Source: Sphingobacteriaceae bacterium
GTDB lineage: Bacteria; Bacteroidota; Bacteroidia; B-17B0; Aurantibacillaceae
Assembly (NCBI GenBank): GCA_947453445.1
Contig: CANGGP010000001.1
Coordinates: forward strand, 1-64,000
DNA length: 64,000 nt
Direction of reading: 5' to 3'
The notes beneath the pieces were generated by a model. It had not been told where the DNA came from. It ran no database searches and worked only from the letters and a program-made list of their open reading frames with translations. Shown piece by piece: positions 36,517-46,105 of this stretch (positions are counted from its first letter, which is position 1; every line of letters begins with the position of its first letter). Both the position numbers and the translations under genes were made by a program.

Positions 36517-38097
36517 ATGACAGTCACCGAAGAAATTAAACGCCGCCGAACCTTTGCCATTATTGCACATCCCGATGCAGGTAAAACAACCTTAACCGAA
36601 AAACTATTGTTGTTTGGGGGCGCCATACAAACCGCAGGTGCCGTTAAATCAAATAAAATTAAAAAAGCCACCACCTCCGATTTCATGGAAATCGAAAAAC
36701 AAAGGGGTATTTCGGTCTCCACTTCGGTGATGGCTTTTGATTATAAAAACTACAAGGTTAACATTCTAGATACGCCCGGCCACGAAGATTTTGCCGAAGA
36801 TACCTATCGTACCTTGAGTGCCGTTGATAGCGTAATCATGGTGATTGATTGCGTGAAAGGGGTAGAGCCGCAAACCCGCAAACTGCTCGAAGTTTGCCGC
36901 ATGCGCAATACGCCTGTAATTGTGTTTATCAATAAATTAGATCGTGAAGGACAAAACCCATTTGATTTGTTGGATGAAATTGAAAAGGAACTAAAAATAA
37001 AAGTACGCCCCTTAACCTGGCCAATCGGCATTGGTAAATCGTTTAAAGGGGTGTATAATTTAACCCAAAGCTCACTGAATTTATTTCAAGGTGATAGTAA
37101 AACAACTGTTGAAGATACCCTTACCATTACCAATATTCAAGATAAGGAAGTAGACAAACGGGTGGGTACTGATTTTGCGGAGCAATTGCGTGCCGATGTT
37201 GATTTAATTGATGGTGTGTACGACCAACTCGACGTGCAAAAATATTTAGACGGACAAATTAGTCCGGTGTTTTTTGGCAGCGCCGTAAACAATTTTGGTA
37301 TTCATGAATTGTTGGATTGTTTTGTTGACATTGCCCCGTCGCCAAAAGCCCGCGAAACAGATGCAGGTATTGTGAGTCCGGAAGATGCCAAATTCAGTGG
37401 TTTTATTTTTAAAATTCATGCCAACCTCGACCCGAAGCACCGCGACCGCATTGCCTTTTTGCGCATTTGTTCGGGTGTGTTTGAACGCAACAAATATTAT
37501 TTTAATGTGCGTGAAAAAAAACAACTGCGTTTTAGCAACCCCACAGCCTTTATGGCGCAGCAAAAGTCGGTGATTGATGAAGCTTATCCGGGTGATGTAA
37601 TTGGTTTATACGATGCCGGCAATTTTAAAATTGGAGATTCATTAACCGAAGGGGCTTCGTTTACTTTTAAAGGTATTCCAAGTTTTTCACCTGAATTGTT
37701 TAGGTATGTAAACAACATGGATCCAATGAAAACAAAACAATTACAAAAGGGTTTGGAGCAATTAACCGACGAGGGTGTAGCGCAATTATTCACCAAAAAA
37801 ATTGATGGACGAAAGGTGATTGGTACCGTTGGGGCCTTGCAGTTTGAGGTGATTCAACACCGCTTAAAATCAGAGTACAATGCCAGCGCCAGCTTCGATC
37901 AAATTAATTTGTACAAAGCATTATGGATTAGTTGTAACGATAAAAAGAAATTGGATGCCTTTATGTTGGATAGAGCCGCGCATATTGCATTGGACAAAGA
38001 AGAGCGTCCGGTGTTTTTAGCTGAAAGCGCTTGGTTGCTGCAAATGGCGCAAGAAAAATTTCCCGACATTCAGTTTCACGTAAAGAGTGAGTTTTAA
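36517..38097 (+). CDS. prfC: Peptide chain release factor 3
   Basis: 526 residues from ATG at 36517 ([20 protein letters not shown]), the family length; a start at 36406 would add 37 residues of no known kind and sit before the promoter box. RF3 is a GTPase that removes RF1/RF2 from the ribosome after termination. G1 [16 protein letters not shown]2 in [12 protein letters not shown]3 [14 protein letters not shown] and G4 [11 protein letters not shown] are all present. The C-terminal domains III-V ([19 protein letters not shown]) are normal. Single gene. Confidence 0.97.
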   Translation: MTVTEEIKRRRTFAIIAHPDAGKTTLTEKLLLFGGAIQTAGAVKSNKIKKATTSDFMEIEKQRGISVSTSVMAFDYKNYKVNILDTPGHEDFAEDTYRTLSAVDSVIMVIDCVKGVEPQTRKLLEVCRMRNTPVIVFINKLDREGQNPFDLLDEIEKELKIKVRPLTWPIGIGKSFKGVYNLTQSSLNLFQGDSKTTVEDTLTITNIQDKEVDKRVGTDFAEQLRADVDLIDGVYDQLDVQKYLDGQISPVFFGSAVNNFGIHELLDCFVDIAPSPKARETDAGIVSPEDAKFSGFIFKIHANLDPKHRDRIAFLRICSGVFERNKYYFNVREKKQLRFSNPTAFMAQQKSVIDEAYPGDVIGLYDAGNFKIGDSLTEGASFTFKGIPSFSPELFRYVNNMDPMKTKQLQKGLEQLTDEGVAQLFTKKIDGRKVIGTVGALQFEVIQHRLKSEYNASASFDQINLYKALWISCNDKKKLDAFMLDRAAHIALDKEERPVFLAESAWLLQMAQEKFPDIQFHVKSEF

Positions 38098-38102
38098 GCC
38101 TT

Positions 38103-39965
38103 TTATTTTTTTTCAAAATAAAGCGAAGAGATGATCACATTTCTGTCAATATTTTTATAAAGCCGATCGTTGTCGAATAACAATTCAATTTGAACTGTTG
38201 CACTTTCTTTTTGCGCGTAGTTTAAATATTGTGTTGTAAAAAATTTACTTTCTTTCACAAAACAACCACCAATGAATTGATTATTTATTTTTAAAGAAAG
38301 ATGGGCCTGTATACCGTTTAAAGCTTCATCAGGCGTGCTTTTTGCGCAAATGCAAAATTGATAATTACCTTTTTCTAAAACTAGCTTTTCGTAACGAACC
38401 GAACCCGAGCCATTCATGAATAATTGTCGGTTTTCATCTTCTTTGGTTGGCTCAAATTTATTTAAATCCAACACAATTTGTTGTTCCTTTTTTCGCACAA
38501 AATGCGTGGCATTCACTTCATGAAAATCTGCTCTTTGTTCAATGATGTAATTGTCTTTTAAAAACAAAGTATTTACCGTTGAAAGCGCCAAGTTTTTATC
38601 ACGTGTGCCCAAATACCAAAATGAATTGGGCAATTGTTTTTCGTTTTGCAATTTGCTGCAGTATGTATCCAAGGTGCCGTATTGAATTTGTTTATCGGCT
38701 TTACTCGGCCTAAAAAAATATTGATAATGCCACCAAAAGATTGTTACCAGTGGTTCATCGGCTTTTAAGTTTTGTAATACAAAGGCTGCATTTTGGCGGT
38801 ATTGTGGTTTAGAGGGCGTGGTGTAATAACGTTTAATCACAAATAAATCGGTAATGCTAAAACTCACCAACAAAACCATAAAGGTAATTTGTATGATTTT
38901 ACTTCTTATTTCGGCAATGCCAATACCGGCCATTAAGCAGATGGCAGGAATCAAAGGATTAAAATAGCGCGGCACAAGTATTGGAATGCTCGTGTAAGTG
39001 CGTATAAGTGGAATTAATAAATAAACCGAAATCCAAATGGCCAGGATTAAAAAAGTAAAAGGCAATTTTTGCCATGTTTGTGTTTCTTCGTTTTGCGCTT
39101 CTTCATTTTTTTCAGATGATTTGAGCAATTGTGTGAAAAATAAAATAATGGCCAAGTAAACCAAGGGAAGTACTAATTCGGAATTACCGAAAAACTCTTT
39201 GAAGAAGCCGCTAAACACATCTGGCGGCGGAAATGGGATCCATGAAGATTGAATGCCCGCGTTCTTGATCATTTGCGGCAGTGCCGGAATATAACCTATG
39301 GCAACAAGCAGGTAGGCCAGCAAAAAGTGCCAAAAGAATCTTCCTTTTTTTTCTTTTTGGAAGAAAATAAAAAACACCAAAATAATAAGTCCTTGCGCCG
39401 CCATGGCAAATAGCGCAACATACTGACCGTATAACATTAACAAGGTAAAGAAGGCATAATGCAGGGCGTTTTTTAAACTGTTATTTTGCAAATACAGCAC
39501 CAAGCGGTAAAACGACAAGATTGTGAAAAGCGTGAAGAATGTGTAAGGGCGACCTTCTTGGGCGTAGAAAATTTGAAAATAATTAAAGGCTAAAAAGATG
39601 GCGGCGATATACGCACTGCGTTTATTATAAATACTTTTTGCTAAAAGGTACATGGCTGCAATGGAAGCGATTCCAAATAAAGCCGAGAAACTGCGCAGTA
39701 CCAAGGCGGTATGTCCAAAAACAATAAACGTGTATCTTAGCAGCAGCAGGTAAAGGGGCGGCATGTTATCAAAATCCATATAGGTTTTAATGGCATCTTG
39801 AAATTTAAGCGTAGGATCGGTTTCAATTAAAGTGGCCAATTCATCATCCCACACACTTTGAAAGTTGATGTGATAAAATCTAAGTAAAGCACCTGCCAAT
39901 AAAATCAGCAACAGATAAGGCCGCTTAAAGATATTTGATTGAAACAGTGTAAACAATTTCGCCAT
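38103..39965 (-). CDS. GT-C/GT39 family membrane glycosyltransferase
   Basis: 620 residues. About ten membrane helices in residues 15-385, starting YLLLILLAGALLRFYHI. The first external loop carries the acidic motif VWDDELATLIET, the likely catalytic Asp site of the PMT/ArnT superfamily, followed by PPLYLLLLRYTFIVFG. The last 220 residues are soluble and beta-rich, probably periplasmic. Such enzymes transfer a sugar from a polyprenyl-phosphate donor to protein or lipid; which acceptor is used here is unknown. Convergent with prfC, 5 bases apart. Confidence 0.85.
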   Translation of the reverse strand: MAKLFTLFQSNIFKRPYLLLILLAGALLRFYHINFQSVWDDELATLIETDPTLKFQDAIKTYMDFDNMPPLYLLLLRYTFIVFGHTALVLRSFSALFGIASIAAMYLLAKSIYNKRSAYIAAIFLAFNYFQIFYAQEGRPYTFFTLFTILSFYRLVLYLQNNSLKNALHYAFFTLLMLYGQYVALFAMAAQGLIILVFFIFFQKEKKGRFFWHFLLAYLLVAIGYIPALPQMIKNAGIQSSWIPFPPPDVFSGFFKEFFGNSELVLPLVYLAIILFFTQLLKSSEKNEEAQNEETQTWQKLPFTFLILAIWISVYLLIPLIRTYTSIPILVPRYFNPLIPAICLMAGIGIAEIRSKIIQITFMVLLVSFSITDLFVIKRYYTTPSKPQYRQNAAFVLQNLKADEPLVTIFWWHYQYFFRPSKADKQIQYGTLDTYCSKLQNEKQLPNSFWYLGTRDKNLALSTVNTLFLKDNYIIEQRADFHEVNATHFVRKKEQQIVLDLNKFEPTKEDENRQLFMNGSGSVRYEKLVLEKGNYQFCICAKSTPDEALNGIQAHLSLKINNQFIGGCFVKESKFFTTQYLNYAQKESATVQIELLFDNDRLYKNIDRNVIISSLYFEKK

Positions 39966-40076
39966 GCGGGATGTTAGGATGAATGGTAAAAATAATTTAT
40001 TTTTTCGACAGGCCTTGCCTTTAAAAATGCATGTTTTAAGAAATGAAGATAAATAGCGCTAAAAAACAGACTCAAA

Positions 40077-40108
40077 TTTGCGCATATACCTTATTTATGG
40101 TATTTTTG
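40077..40108 (+). promoter_or_regulatory. Promoter of the suf operon
   Basis: TTTG (40077-40080), 20 bases, TATTTTTG (40101-40108): a full match to the Bacteroidota consensus. A 7-codon mini-ORF (MLKNKEL, 40150-40173) lies in the leader and its TGA overlaps the first gene's ATG. No IscR-like operator is obvious. Confidence 0.7.
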
Positions 40109-40169
40109 CGCGTTAATTAGATTTAGTCTAATTAACACTAAATTATAAAATGCTTAAAAACAAAGAGTT

Positions 40170-40496
40170 ATGATTACAGTAACCGAAAATGCAAAAAATC
40201 ACGCCATTGAATTAATTAAGAGCGAAAACCGTCCAGATGACACTTTTATTCGTGTTGGTGTTGAAGGTGGTGGATGCTCGGGATTATCTTACAAGTTGGA
40301 ATTTGATAATCAAAAAAAGGATGGGGATCAAATGTTTGAAGACAAAGGCATTAAGATTGTGGTTGACCGTAAAAGTTTTTTGTATTTGGTGGGTACTGAA
40401 TTAGAATACACCGGTGGATTAAACGGAAAGGGTTTTGTGTTTAACAATCCTAACGCCTCGCGCACTTGCGGATGTGGCGAAAGTTTTTCGGTATAA
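40170..40496 (+). CDS. sufA: A-type Fe-S carrier SufA/IscA/ErpA family
   Basis: 108 residues. A-type carriers bind a cluster and pass it to apoproteins. The three conserved Cys are in GGGCSGLSYKLEF and RTCGCGESFSV. FVFNNPNASRTCGC is typical of the family. First gene in the suf operon; the name sufA rests on context (ErpA cannot be ruled out). It is separated from sufB by 192 bases that hold a hairpin repeat. Confidence 0.93.
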   Translation: MITVTENAKNHAIELIKSENRPDDTFIRVGVEGGGCSGLSYKLEFDNQKKDGDQMFEDKGIKIVVDRKSFLYLVGTELEYTGGLNGKGFVFNNPNASRTCGCGESFSV

Positions 40497-40540
40497 CAAT
40501 TCAATACTGTTAATCAAATTAGAAGGTGTTTGGAAAAATT

Positions 40541-40659
40541 AAATGACGAGTTTGCGCCAGGGATGTGTAGGGTTTAGCTCTTTTTTACCGCTTGCCTCTT
40601 TGGCGGTAAAAAAAGCCGAAGCGATAGCGAAGCCCGAAACAGCCCGTCCGGCGCCCAAA
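40541..40659 (-). repeat. Dispersed hairpin element, copy 3 (inverted) between sufA and sufB
   Basis: On the minus strand it runs from TTTGGGCGCC (40659) through CGGGCTTCGCT and GCTTCGGC to ATCCCTGGCGCA (40553) and CGTCATTTAA. The core is a perfect 11-bp stem TTTTTTACCGC (40581-40591)/GCGGTAAAAAA (40603-40613). Outer ends match copy 1 closely. The stem followed by seven A on the plus strand could slow transcription from sufA into sufB. Confidence 0.8.
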
Positions 40660-40688
40660 ACAAAATAAAAAAGAATATATCCGAAGTA

Positions 40689-42149
40689 ATGGCCGAACAA
40701 AACGACATATTAGAACAACACATCAATAAAGATTACGAGTGGGGATTTACCACCGATATTGATAGTGATACCTTTGCAAAAGGCTTAAACGAAGAAGTTG
40801 TAAAGGCTTTGAGCAAAAAAAAGAATGAGCCGGAGTGGATGTTGGAATTTAGGTTAAAGGCCTACCGTCATTGGTTAACCATGAAGGAGCCTGATCACTG
40901 GGCACATTTGCCATATCCTAAAATTAATTTTCAAGACATTAGTTATTATTCGGCACCAAAGAAAAAAACAGAATTAAAAAGTTTGGATGAGGTAGATCCT
41001 GAATTACTGAAGACATTTGAAAAATTAGGTATTTCACTTGAGGAACAAAAACGTTTGAGTGGTGTGCAATCGAACATTGCGGTAGATGCGGTGTTTGACA
41101 GTGTTTCGGTGAAAACAACTTTTAGAGAAACCTTGGCCGAGAAGGGCATTATTTTTTGTTCCTTCAGTGAGGCTGTACTTGAATATCCTGATTTGATTAA
41201 AAAATACATGGGCACAGTGGTGCCACCAACCGATAATTATTATGCCGCTTTAAATTCGGCTGTTTTTAGCGATGGATCATTTTGTTATATTCCAAAAGGC
41301 GTGCGTTGTCCGATGGAACTCTCAACTTATTTTCGCATCAATGCAACCGGTACCGGACAGTTTGAACGCACCTTGATTGTTGCCGATGAAGGCGCTTATG
41401 TATCGTACCTTGAAGGATGCACGGCGCCGCAGCGAGATGAAAATCAATTGCACGCGGCCATTGTAGAAATTATTGCGCACAAAGATGCAGAGGTGAAATA
41501 CAGTACCGTGCAAAATTGGTATCCCGGCGATAAAGATGGCAAGGGAGGCATTTATAATTTTGTGACCAAGCGCGGTATTTGTTTGGAAGACAATTCAAAA
41601 ATTTCGTGGACCCAAGTTGAAACCGGATCGGCCATTACTTGGAAATATCCTTCAGTGATTTTAAAAGGTAATAACAGTGTGGGTGAATTTTATTCGGTGG
41701 CTTTAACCAACAACAAGCAAGAAGCTGATACCGGAACAAAAATGATTCACATTGGTAAAAACACACGCAGCACCATTATTTCGAAAGGCATTAGTGCCGG
41801 CTTTAGTAATAACAGTTACCGTGGTTTGGTGCAGATTAGAAAGGGAGCAAGCAATGCCAGAAATTTTTCACAGTGTGATAGTTTGTTGATGGGTGATCAA
41901 TGTGGTGCGCATACTTTTCCATACATCGAAATAAAAGACAAAAGTGGTATTGTTGAACATGAAGCCACTACCAGCAAGATAGGCGAAGACCAATTGTTTT
42001 ATTGCAAACAACGCGGTATTGGGATGGAAAAAGCCATTGCTTTAATTGTAAATGGTTATTGCAAGGAAGTTTTAAATAAGTTGCCGATGGAGTTTGCCGT
42101 TGAAGCACAAAAGTTATTGGCGATAAGTTTGGAGGGATCAGTTGGATAG
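40689..42149 (+). CDS. sufB: Fe-S cluster assembly scaffold SufB
   Basis: 486 residues. SufB is the main scaffold of the SufBCD complex that builds 4Fe-4S clusters. Visible: N-terminal [15 protein letters not shown], the beta-helix core with [19 protein letters not shown] and [16 protein letters not shown], and C-terminal [17 protein letters not shown]. The length is normal. Its stop lies 83 bases before the intervening-sequence protein that separates it from sufC. Confidence 0.97.
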   Translation: MAEQNDILEQHINKDYEWGFTTDIDSDTFAKGLNEEVVKALSKKKNEPEWMLEFRLKAYRHWLTMKEPDHWAHLPYPKINFQDISYYSAPKKKTELKSLDEVDPELLKTFEKLGISLEEQKRLSGVQSNIAVDAVFDSVSVKTTFRETLAEKGIIFCSFSEAVLEYPDLIKKYMGTVVPPTDNYYAALNSAVFSDGSFCYIPKGVRCPMELSTYFRINATGTGQFERTLIVADEGAYVSYLEGCTAPQRDENQLHAAIVEIIAHKDAEVKYSTVQNWYPGDKDGKGGIYNFVTKRGICLEDNSKISWTQVETGSAITWKYPSVILKGNNSVGEFYSVALTNNKQEADTGTKMIHIGKNTRSTIISKGISAGFSNNSYRGLVQIRKGASNARNFSQCDSLLMGDQCGAHTFPYIEIKDKSGIVEHEATTSKIGEDQLFYCKQRGIGMEKAIALIVNGYCKEVLNKLPMEFAVEAQKLLAISLEGSVG

Positions 42150-42160
42150 ATTTAAGTTTA

Positions 42161-42234
42161 GAAAGTGTAAAAGTTGGAAAGTGGAAAAGTTGGAAGGTCT
42201 AAATGATATAGTGTGTAAAAGTTTGAAAGTTATG
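42161..42234 (+). repeat. Left satellite block of the intervening-sequence cassette
   Basis: Short units of the type AAAGTTGG (42169-42197: AAAAGTTGGAAA, GTGGAAAAGTTGGAAGG) and AAAAGTTTGAAAGTTATG (42217-42234). They are the reverse complement of the AACTTTC units on the right side. The last unit includes the start codon of the four-helix-bundle gene. Confidence 0.75.
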
Positions 42235-42618
42235 GGTAAAATAGAAAAGTTTGAAGATATAACTGCGTGGCAGAAAGCAATTGAACTATCTGATTTAGTT
42301 TATGGAGTTACTAATAAAGAGAAATTTTCAAAAGACTTTGGGTTAAAAGATCAAATTCGTAGGGCTTCAGTTTCTATAGTTTCTAATATTGCTGAAGGCT
42401 TCGAAAGAGAAAGCAATAACCAGTTTATATATTTTTTAATTATTGCCAAAGGCTCTGCCGGTGAATTAAGGGCACAACTTTATATTGCAAAAAATCAAGG
42501 TTACATAACTTTAGCAGAGTTTGAAGATTTGAATACAAAAGTAACGGAGGTAAGTAAAATCATTTCAGGGTTTGTTTCTTATCTAAAAACCAAAAAGAAA
42601 AATACTCAACTTTCATAA
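42232..42618 (+). CDS. Four-helix bundle protein, 23S rRNA intervening-sequence (S23/IVP) family
   Basis: 128 residues from ATG at 42232 (MGKIEKFEDITAWQKAIEL). A longer frame begins inside sufB but its first 30 residues are satellite translation. Family marks: W-x-KAIEL, GLKDQIRRASVSIVSNIAEG, FYFL-type IYFLIIAKGSAGELRAQLYIA. The family is encoded by intervening sequences in some 23S rRNA genes and is related to the Avd protein of diversity-generating retroelements; its biochemical role is open. The stop codon TAA lies in the first unit of the right satellite. It sits in the suf operon between sufB and sufC, where no other family member is expected. Confidence 0.9.
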   Translation: MGKIEKFEDITAWQKAIELSDLVYGVTNKEKFSKDFGLKDQIRRASVSIVSNIAEGFERESNNQFIYFLIIAKGSAGELRAQLYIAKNQGYITLAEFEDLNTKVTEVSKIISGFVSYLKTKKKNTQLS

Positions 42619-42725
42619 CTTTCTCAACTTTCAAAACTTTCTCAACTTTAATAACTTTCATAACTTTCTCAACTTTAATAACTTTCATAACTTTCTCAAC
42701 TTTCAAAACTTTCTCAACTTTAAGA
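42609..42725 (+). repeat. Thirteen tandem 9-bp units between the IVP gene and sufC
   Basis: Units are ACTTTCATA, ACTTTCTCA, ACTTTCAAA and ACTTTAATA, 13 in all, ending 8 bases before the sufC ATG. Units 1-4 recur as units 9-12, and units 5-7 recur as 8-10. CATAACTTTC occurs three times (42614, 42659, 42686) and is the exact complement of GAAAGTTATG at the IVP start. Confidence 0.9.
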
Positions 42726-42733
42726 ACTTAATT

Positions 42734-43489
42734 ATGATAACAATAAAAAACTTACACGCCTCAGTAGATGGCAAAGAAATATTAAAAGGCATAAATCTCG
42801 ACATAAAAGCCGGGGAAATTCACGCCATCATGGGCCCTAACGGTTCAGGAAAATCTACCTTATCGAGTGTTTTAGCCGGCAAGGATGACTATGAAGTAAC
42901 TGAAGGTGAAGTACAATTTAACGGTAAAAACTTGCTCGACATGGATGCTGAAGACCGTGCACGTGAGGGATTGTTTCTGGCTTTTCAATATCCGGTAGAA
43001 ATTCCTGGTGTGAGCAACATCAATTTCTTAAAAACTGCGGTGAATGAAATTCGCGAATACCATGGTTTAACACCAATGGAAGGGAAGGATTTTTTGGCCA
43101 TGGTAAAAGAAAAACAAAAATTGGTTGAGCTTGATGGTAAATTAACCAACCGCAGTGTGAATGAAGGTTTTAGCGGCGGTGAAAAAAAGCGTAACGAAAT
43201 TTTTCAAATGGCCATGTTAAATCCTAAGTTGGCTATTTTAGATGAAACCGATAGTGGCTTGGATATTGATGCTTTAAAAATTGTTGCCAATGGCGTGAAT
43301 ACGCTAAAGACCAAAGACAATGCTTTTGTTGTGATTACACATTATCAACGTTTGTTAGATTATATCGTGCCGGATTTTGTACACATATTGTATAAAGGTA
43401 AAATTGTGAAATCAGGCGGAAAAGAATTAGCGCTTGAATTGGAAGCAAAGGGTTATGATGAGGTAAAAGCAAAATTTGAAAATCAATAA
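42734..43489 (+). CDS. sufC: Fe-S assembly ATPase SufC
   Basis: 251 residues. ABC-type ATPase that drives the SufBCD scaffold; it has no membrane partner. Walker A GPNGSGKST, signature SGGEKKRNEIFQ, Walker B LAILDETDSGLD and the His switch VITHYQRLL. VEIPGVSNINFLK is typical of SufC. Start ATG lies 8 bases after the satellite array, which therefore holds its whole leader. Confidence 0.97.
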   Translation: MITIKNLHASVDGKEILKGINLDIKAGEIHAIMGPNGSGKSTLSSVLAGKDDYEVTEGEVQFNGKNLLDMDAEDRAREGLFLAFQYPVEIPGVSNINFLKTAVNEIREYHGLTPMEGKDFLAMVKEKQKLVELDGKLTNRSVNEGFSGGEKKRNEIFQMAMLNPKLAILDETDSGLDIDALKIVANGVNTLKTKDNAFVVITHYQRLLDYIVPDFVHILYKGKIVKSGGKELALELEAKGYDEVKAKFENQ

Positions 43490-43557
43490 AGTAAAATGAG
43501 AATTATTGTGATAAGCAGCATAATTTTGGATCAAATAAATTGGCAATTTGTACTATG

Positions 43558-43598
43558 CCAACTTTCCAACTTTCCAACTTTCTCAACTCCCCAACTCT
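43558..43598 (+). repeat. Satellite-like AACTTTCC units between sufC and sufD
   Basis: CCAACTTTCC, AACTTTCC, AACTTTCTC, AACTCCCC and AACTC follow each other, with the same unit type and orientation as the block before sufC, ending 5 bases before the sufD ATG. There is no gene in the 114-base gap. Confidence 0.7.
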
Positions 43599-43603
43599 AA
43601 AAA

Positions 43604-44878
43604 ATGATAGCAGAAAAATCACATACGGCCCAATACATCATTGAAAAAATTTCTCCCAGCGCAGGCAAGGTGGCTTTTATGAATGATACGGTACTCAGTA
43701 AAGCGCTCTTGTTCCTTGAAAAAAACGGGATGCCTAGCAATAAATACGAAGATTACAAGTACTGTAATGTTGACGCCATTTTAAAAAAGGAATTTAAGAA
43801 CATTGAACAAAAATTTAATCAGCAAGTATCAGTTGATGCATTTAAAATTGCGGACACTTATACTTTGGTAATGTTGAATGGTCATTTTTCTTCAACTTTA
43901 AGCGATACAATTTCCGAAAAGGGTTTGCACTTGAGTGCTTTGTCAAACATGCCTGAATTGGCAAAGACTAAATTAGGCAGTATTGCCAATGTTGAGTCAG
44001 ATGCGTTTATTGCCATGAACACTGCTTTTAGTGCGGATGGTTTATACATAAAAATTGATAAGAATACTGTGCTTTCAAAGCCCATTTTTATTTTGCATAT
44101 CACTGCTGCATTGTCGGAGTGCTTCGTGAACAGCCGCGTACTAATTGATTTGGAAGAAGGTGCTTCCGCAAGCATTTATGAAGAACAAATATTAATTGGT
44201 GAATCAAAAGCATTTACAAATTATTTGAGCGAAAAATTTATCGGCCGCAATGCAAAATTAAATACTTGCCTAATTCAATCGCAATCGCAACTTGGTTATT
44301 CAGTAAATACAAGTCAGGTTGCCTTGCAAGCCGATGCACACTATGATAACACAACCATTACCTTAAACGGTCAGTTGGTGCGAAACAATCACAATGTTGA
44401 ATTGTTAGGCGAAAATGCACAAGCCCATTTAAATGGCTTGTTTACTGCCAATGGTACTTCCTTAATCGATAACCATACATTAATGGATCACCGTGTGCCG
44501 CATTGTGAAAGCAATGAATTATACAAAGGCATTATCAATCACAAAGGCATTGGTGTATTTAACGGTAAAATATTTGTGCGGAAGGATGCTCAAAAAACAA
44601 ATGCTTATCAAAGTAGTAAGAATATTTTACTAAGCGATGATGCCACTGTGAATGCCAAGCCACAACTTGAAATTTATGCCAACGATGTAAAATGTTCGCA
44701 TGGCACATCAACCGGCAAAATTGATGAAAATGCCATGTTTTATTTAAATGCAAGAGGCATTGGGAAAGAAAGCGCAAAAAAAATGTTACTAAGTTCTTTC
44801 GCACAAGAAGTAATACTCAAAATTGAAAATCCTGAATTGCAGGAAAAAATTGACCAAGCCTTTACAAATCAAATTTAA
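43604..44878 (+). CDS. sufD: Fe-S cluster assembly protein SufD
   Basis: 424 residues, a beta-helix paralogue of SufB that completes the SufBCD complex and is linked to iron entry. Motifs: GMPSNKYEDYKYCNVD near the N-terminus, NHTLMDHRVPHCESNELYKG, GVFNGKIFVRKDAQKTNAYQ and HGTSTGKIDENAMFYL. The stop overlaps the sufS start by one base (TAATG), so the two are translated together. Confidence 0.95.
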   Translation: MIAEKSHTAQYIIEKISPSAGKVAFMNDTVLSKALLFLEKNGMPSNKYEDYKYCNVDAILKKEFKNIEQKFNQQVSVDAFKIADTYTLVMLNGHFSSTLSDTISEKGLHLSALSNMPELAKTKLGSIANVESDAFIAMNTAFSADGLYIKIDKNTVLSKPIFILHITAALSECFVNSRVLIDLEEGASASIYEEQILIGESKAFTNYLSEKFIGRNAKLNTCLIQSQSQLGYSVNTSQVALQADAHYDNTTITLNGQLVRNNHNVELLGENAQAHLNGLFTANGTSLIDNHTLMDHRVPHCESNELYKGIINHKGIGVFNGKIFVRKDAQKTNAYQSSKNILLSDDATVNAKPQLEIYANDVKCSHGTSTGKIDENAMFYLNARGIGKESAKKMLLSSFAQEVILKIENPELQEKIDQAFTNQI

Positions 44879-46092
44879 TGGAGCTTTCATCTATACGCCA
44901 AAACTTTCCGATACTGGGGCAAAAAATAAATGCCTGTGATTTGGTGTATTTAGATAATGCTGCCACTACACAAAAACCGATTGCTGTGATCAATGCGCTA
45001 AGCGATTATTACAGTCACAACAATGCCAATATTCACCGTGGCGTGCACACATTAAGTCGAAGAGCCACCGATTTATTCGAACAGGCGCGCAAAACAACAG
45101 CTCAGCATTTTGGTGTTGCCAATGAACAACAAATTGTGTTTACTTCAGGTACCACCGATTCAATTAACATGGTGGCGCAAGGTTTATCAAAGCTTTATTT
45201 AAAACCCGGTGACGAAATTATTTTGTCGATGCTTGAACACCACTCAAACATTTTACCTTGGCAATTGTGGGCGGAAGAAAATGGTGGTCATTTGAAGGTG
45301 ATTCCTTTGTTGGCTGATCATTCTTTAGATTACTCAGCTTTTGAAAAATTAATTTCACCAAAAACTAAACTCATTGCTATTACGCATGTATCGAATACTT
45401 TGGGTTTGGTAACTGATGTTGAAAAAATAAAATCAGTGGCCAATCGCCACAACATTCCATGGTTGCTTGATGGTGCTCAATCGGCACCGCACATGCCAGT
45501 TAATTTATCGGTTTTGAATCCCGATTTTTTTGTTTGCAGTGCGCATAAAATGTATGGTCCTACAGGTTGCGGTATTTTATATTTAAACGAAAGATGGTTA
45601 AGCGAATTGCCGATTGCAAAAACCGGTGGCGGCACAATAAAAACCGTTAGTTTCGAAAAAACCGAATATGTTGAAGGGGCGCTGCGCTTTGAGCCGGGAA
45701 CACCCAATATTGCCGATGTGATTGCCTTTGCCGAAGCATTGAAATACATGGATGCCATTGGCATGCAACAAATATTTAAGCATGAAAGTGAATTGGTTCA
45801 ATATGCACAAACTTTAATGAAAGAAATTCCGGAAATCGACATGTATGGGATTCACGATCACAAGGCCGGTGTGATTTCGTTTAATGTTAAAAATCAACAC
45901 CCTTTTGATGTGGGCACCTTACTGGATAAATATGGTATTGCCTTACGAACCGGACACCATTGCACCCAGCCTTTGATGAAACATTTGGGTGTTCAAGGCA
46001 CCATCCGAATTTCATTTGCTATATACAACTCAAAACAAGAAATAGATTATTTCATCGAAAAATTAAAGAAGGTAATTAAGATGTTATCTTAA
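44878..46092 (+). CDS. sufS: Cysteine desulfurase SufS
   Basis: 404 residues. PLP enzyme that takes sulfur from cysteine and hands it to SufE. The PLP lysine is in CSAHKMYGPTGCGILY and the persulfide Cys in LRTGHHCTQPLMKHL. N-terminal YLDNAATTQKP and LEHHSNILPWQLWAEE are family motifs. The close coupling to sufD and the SufE gene 13 bases downstream show it is the group II enzyme of this operon. Confidence 0.97.
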   Translation: MELSSIRQNFPILGQKINACDLVYLDNAATTQKPIAVINALSDYYSHNNANIHRGVHTLSRRATDLFEQARKTTAQHFGVANEQQIVFTSGTTDSINMVAQGLSKLYLKPGDEIILSMLEHHSNILPWQLWAEENGGHLKVIPLLADHSLDYSAFEKLISPKTKLIAITHVSNTLGLVTDVEKIKSVANRHNIPWLLDGAQSAPHMPVNLSVLNPDFFVCSAHKMYGPTGCGILYLNERWLSELPIAKTGGGTIKTVSFEKTEYVEGALRFEPGTPNIADVIAFAEALKYMDAIGMQQIFKHESELVQYAQTLMKEIPEIDMYGIHDHKAGVISFNVKNQHPFDVGTLLDKYGIALRTGHHCTQPLMKHLGVQGTIRISFAIYNSKQEIDYFIEKLKKVIKMLS

Positions 46093-46105
46093 TGATTTAA
46101 ACGAA

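Noticed and set aside
4296..40659. The TTTGGGCG elements as the REPs moved by the RAYT
   Set aside because: They share no sequence with the RAYT hairpins (GCGT...GGTTCCAAA), so no link can be claimed.
42609..42725. Regular repeats as a CRISPR array
   Set aside because: Units are 9 bp with no spacers and no cas genes nearby; it is a simple satellite.
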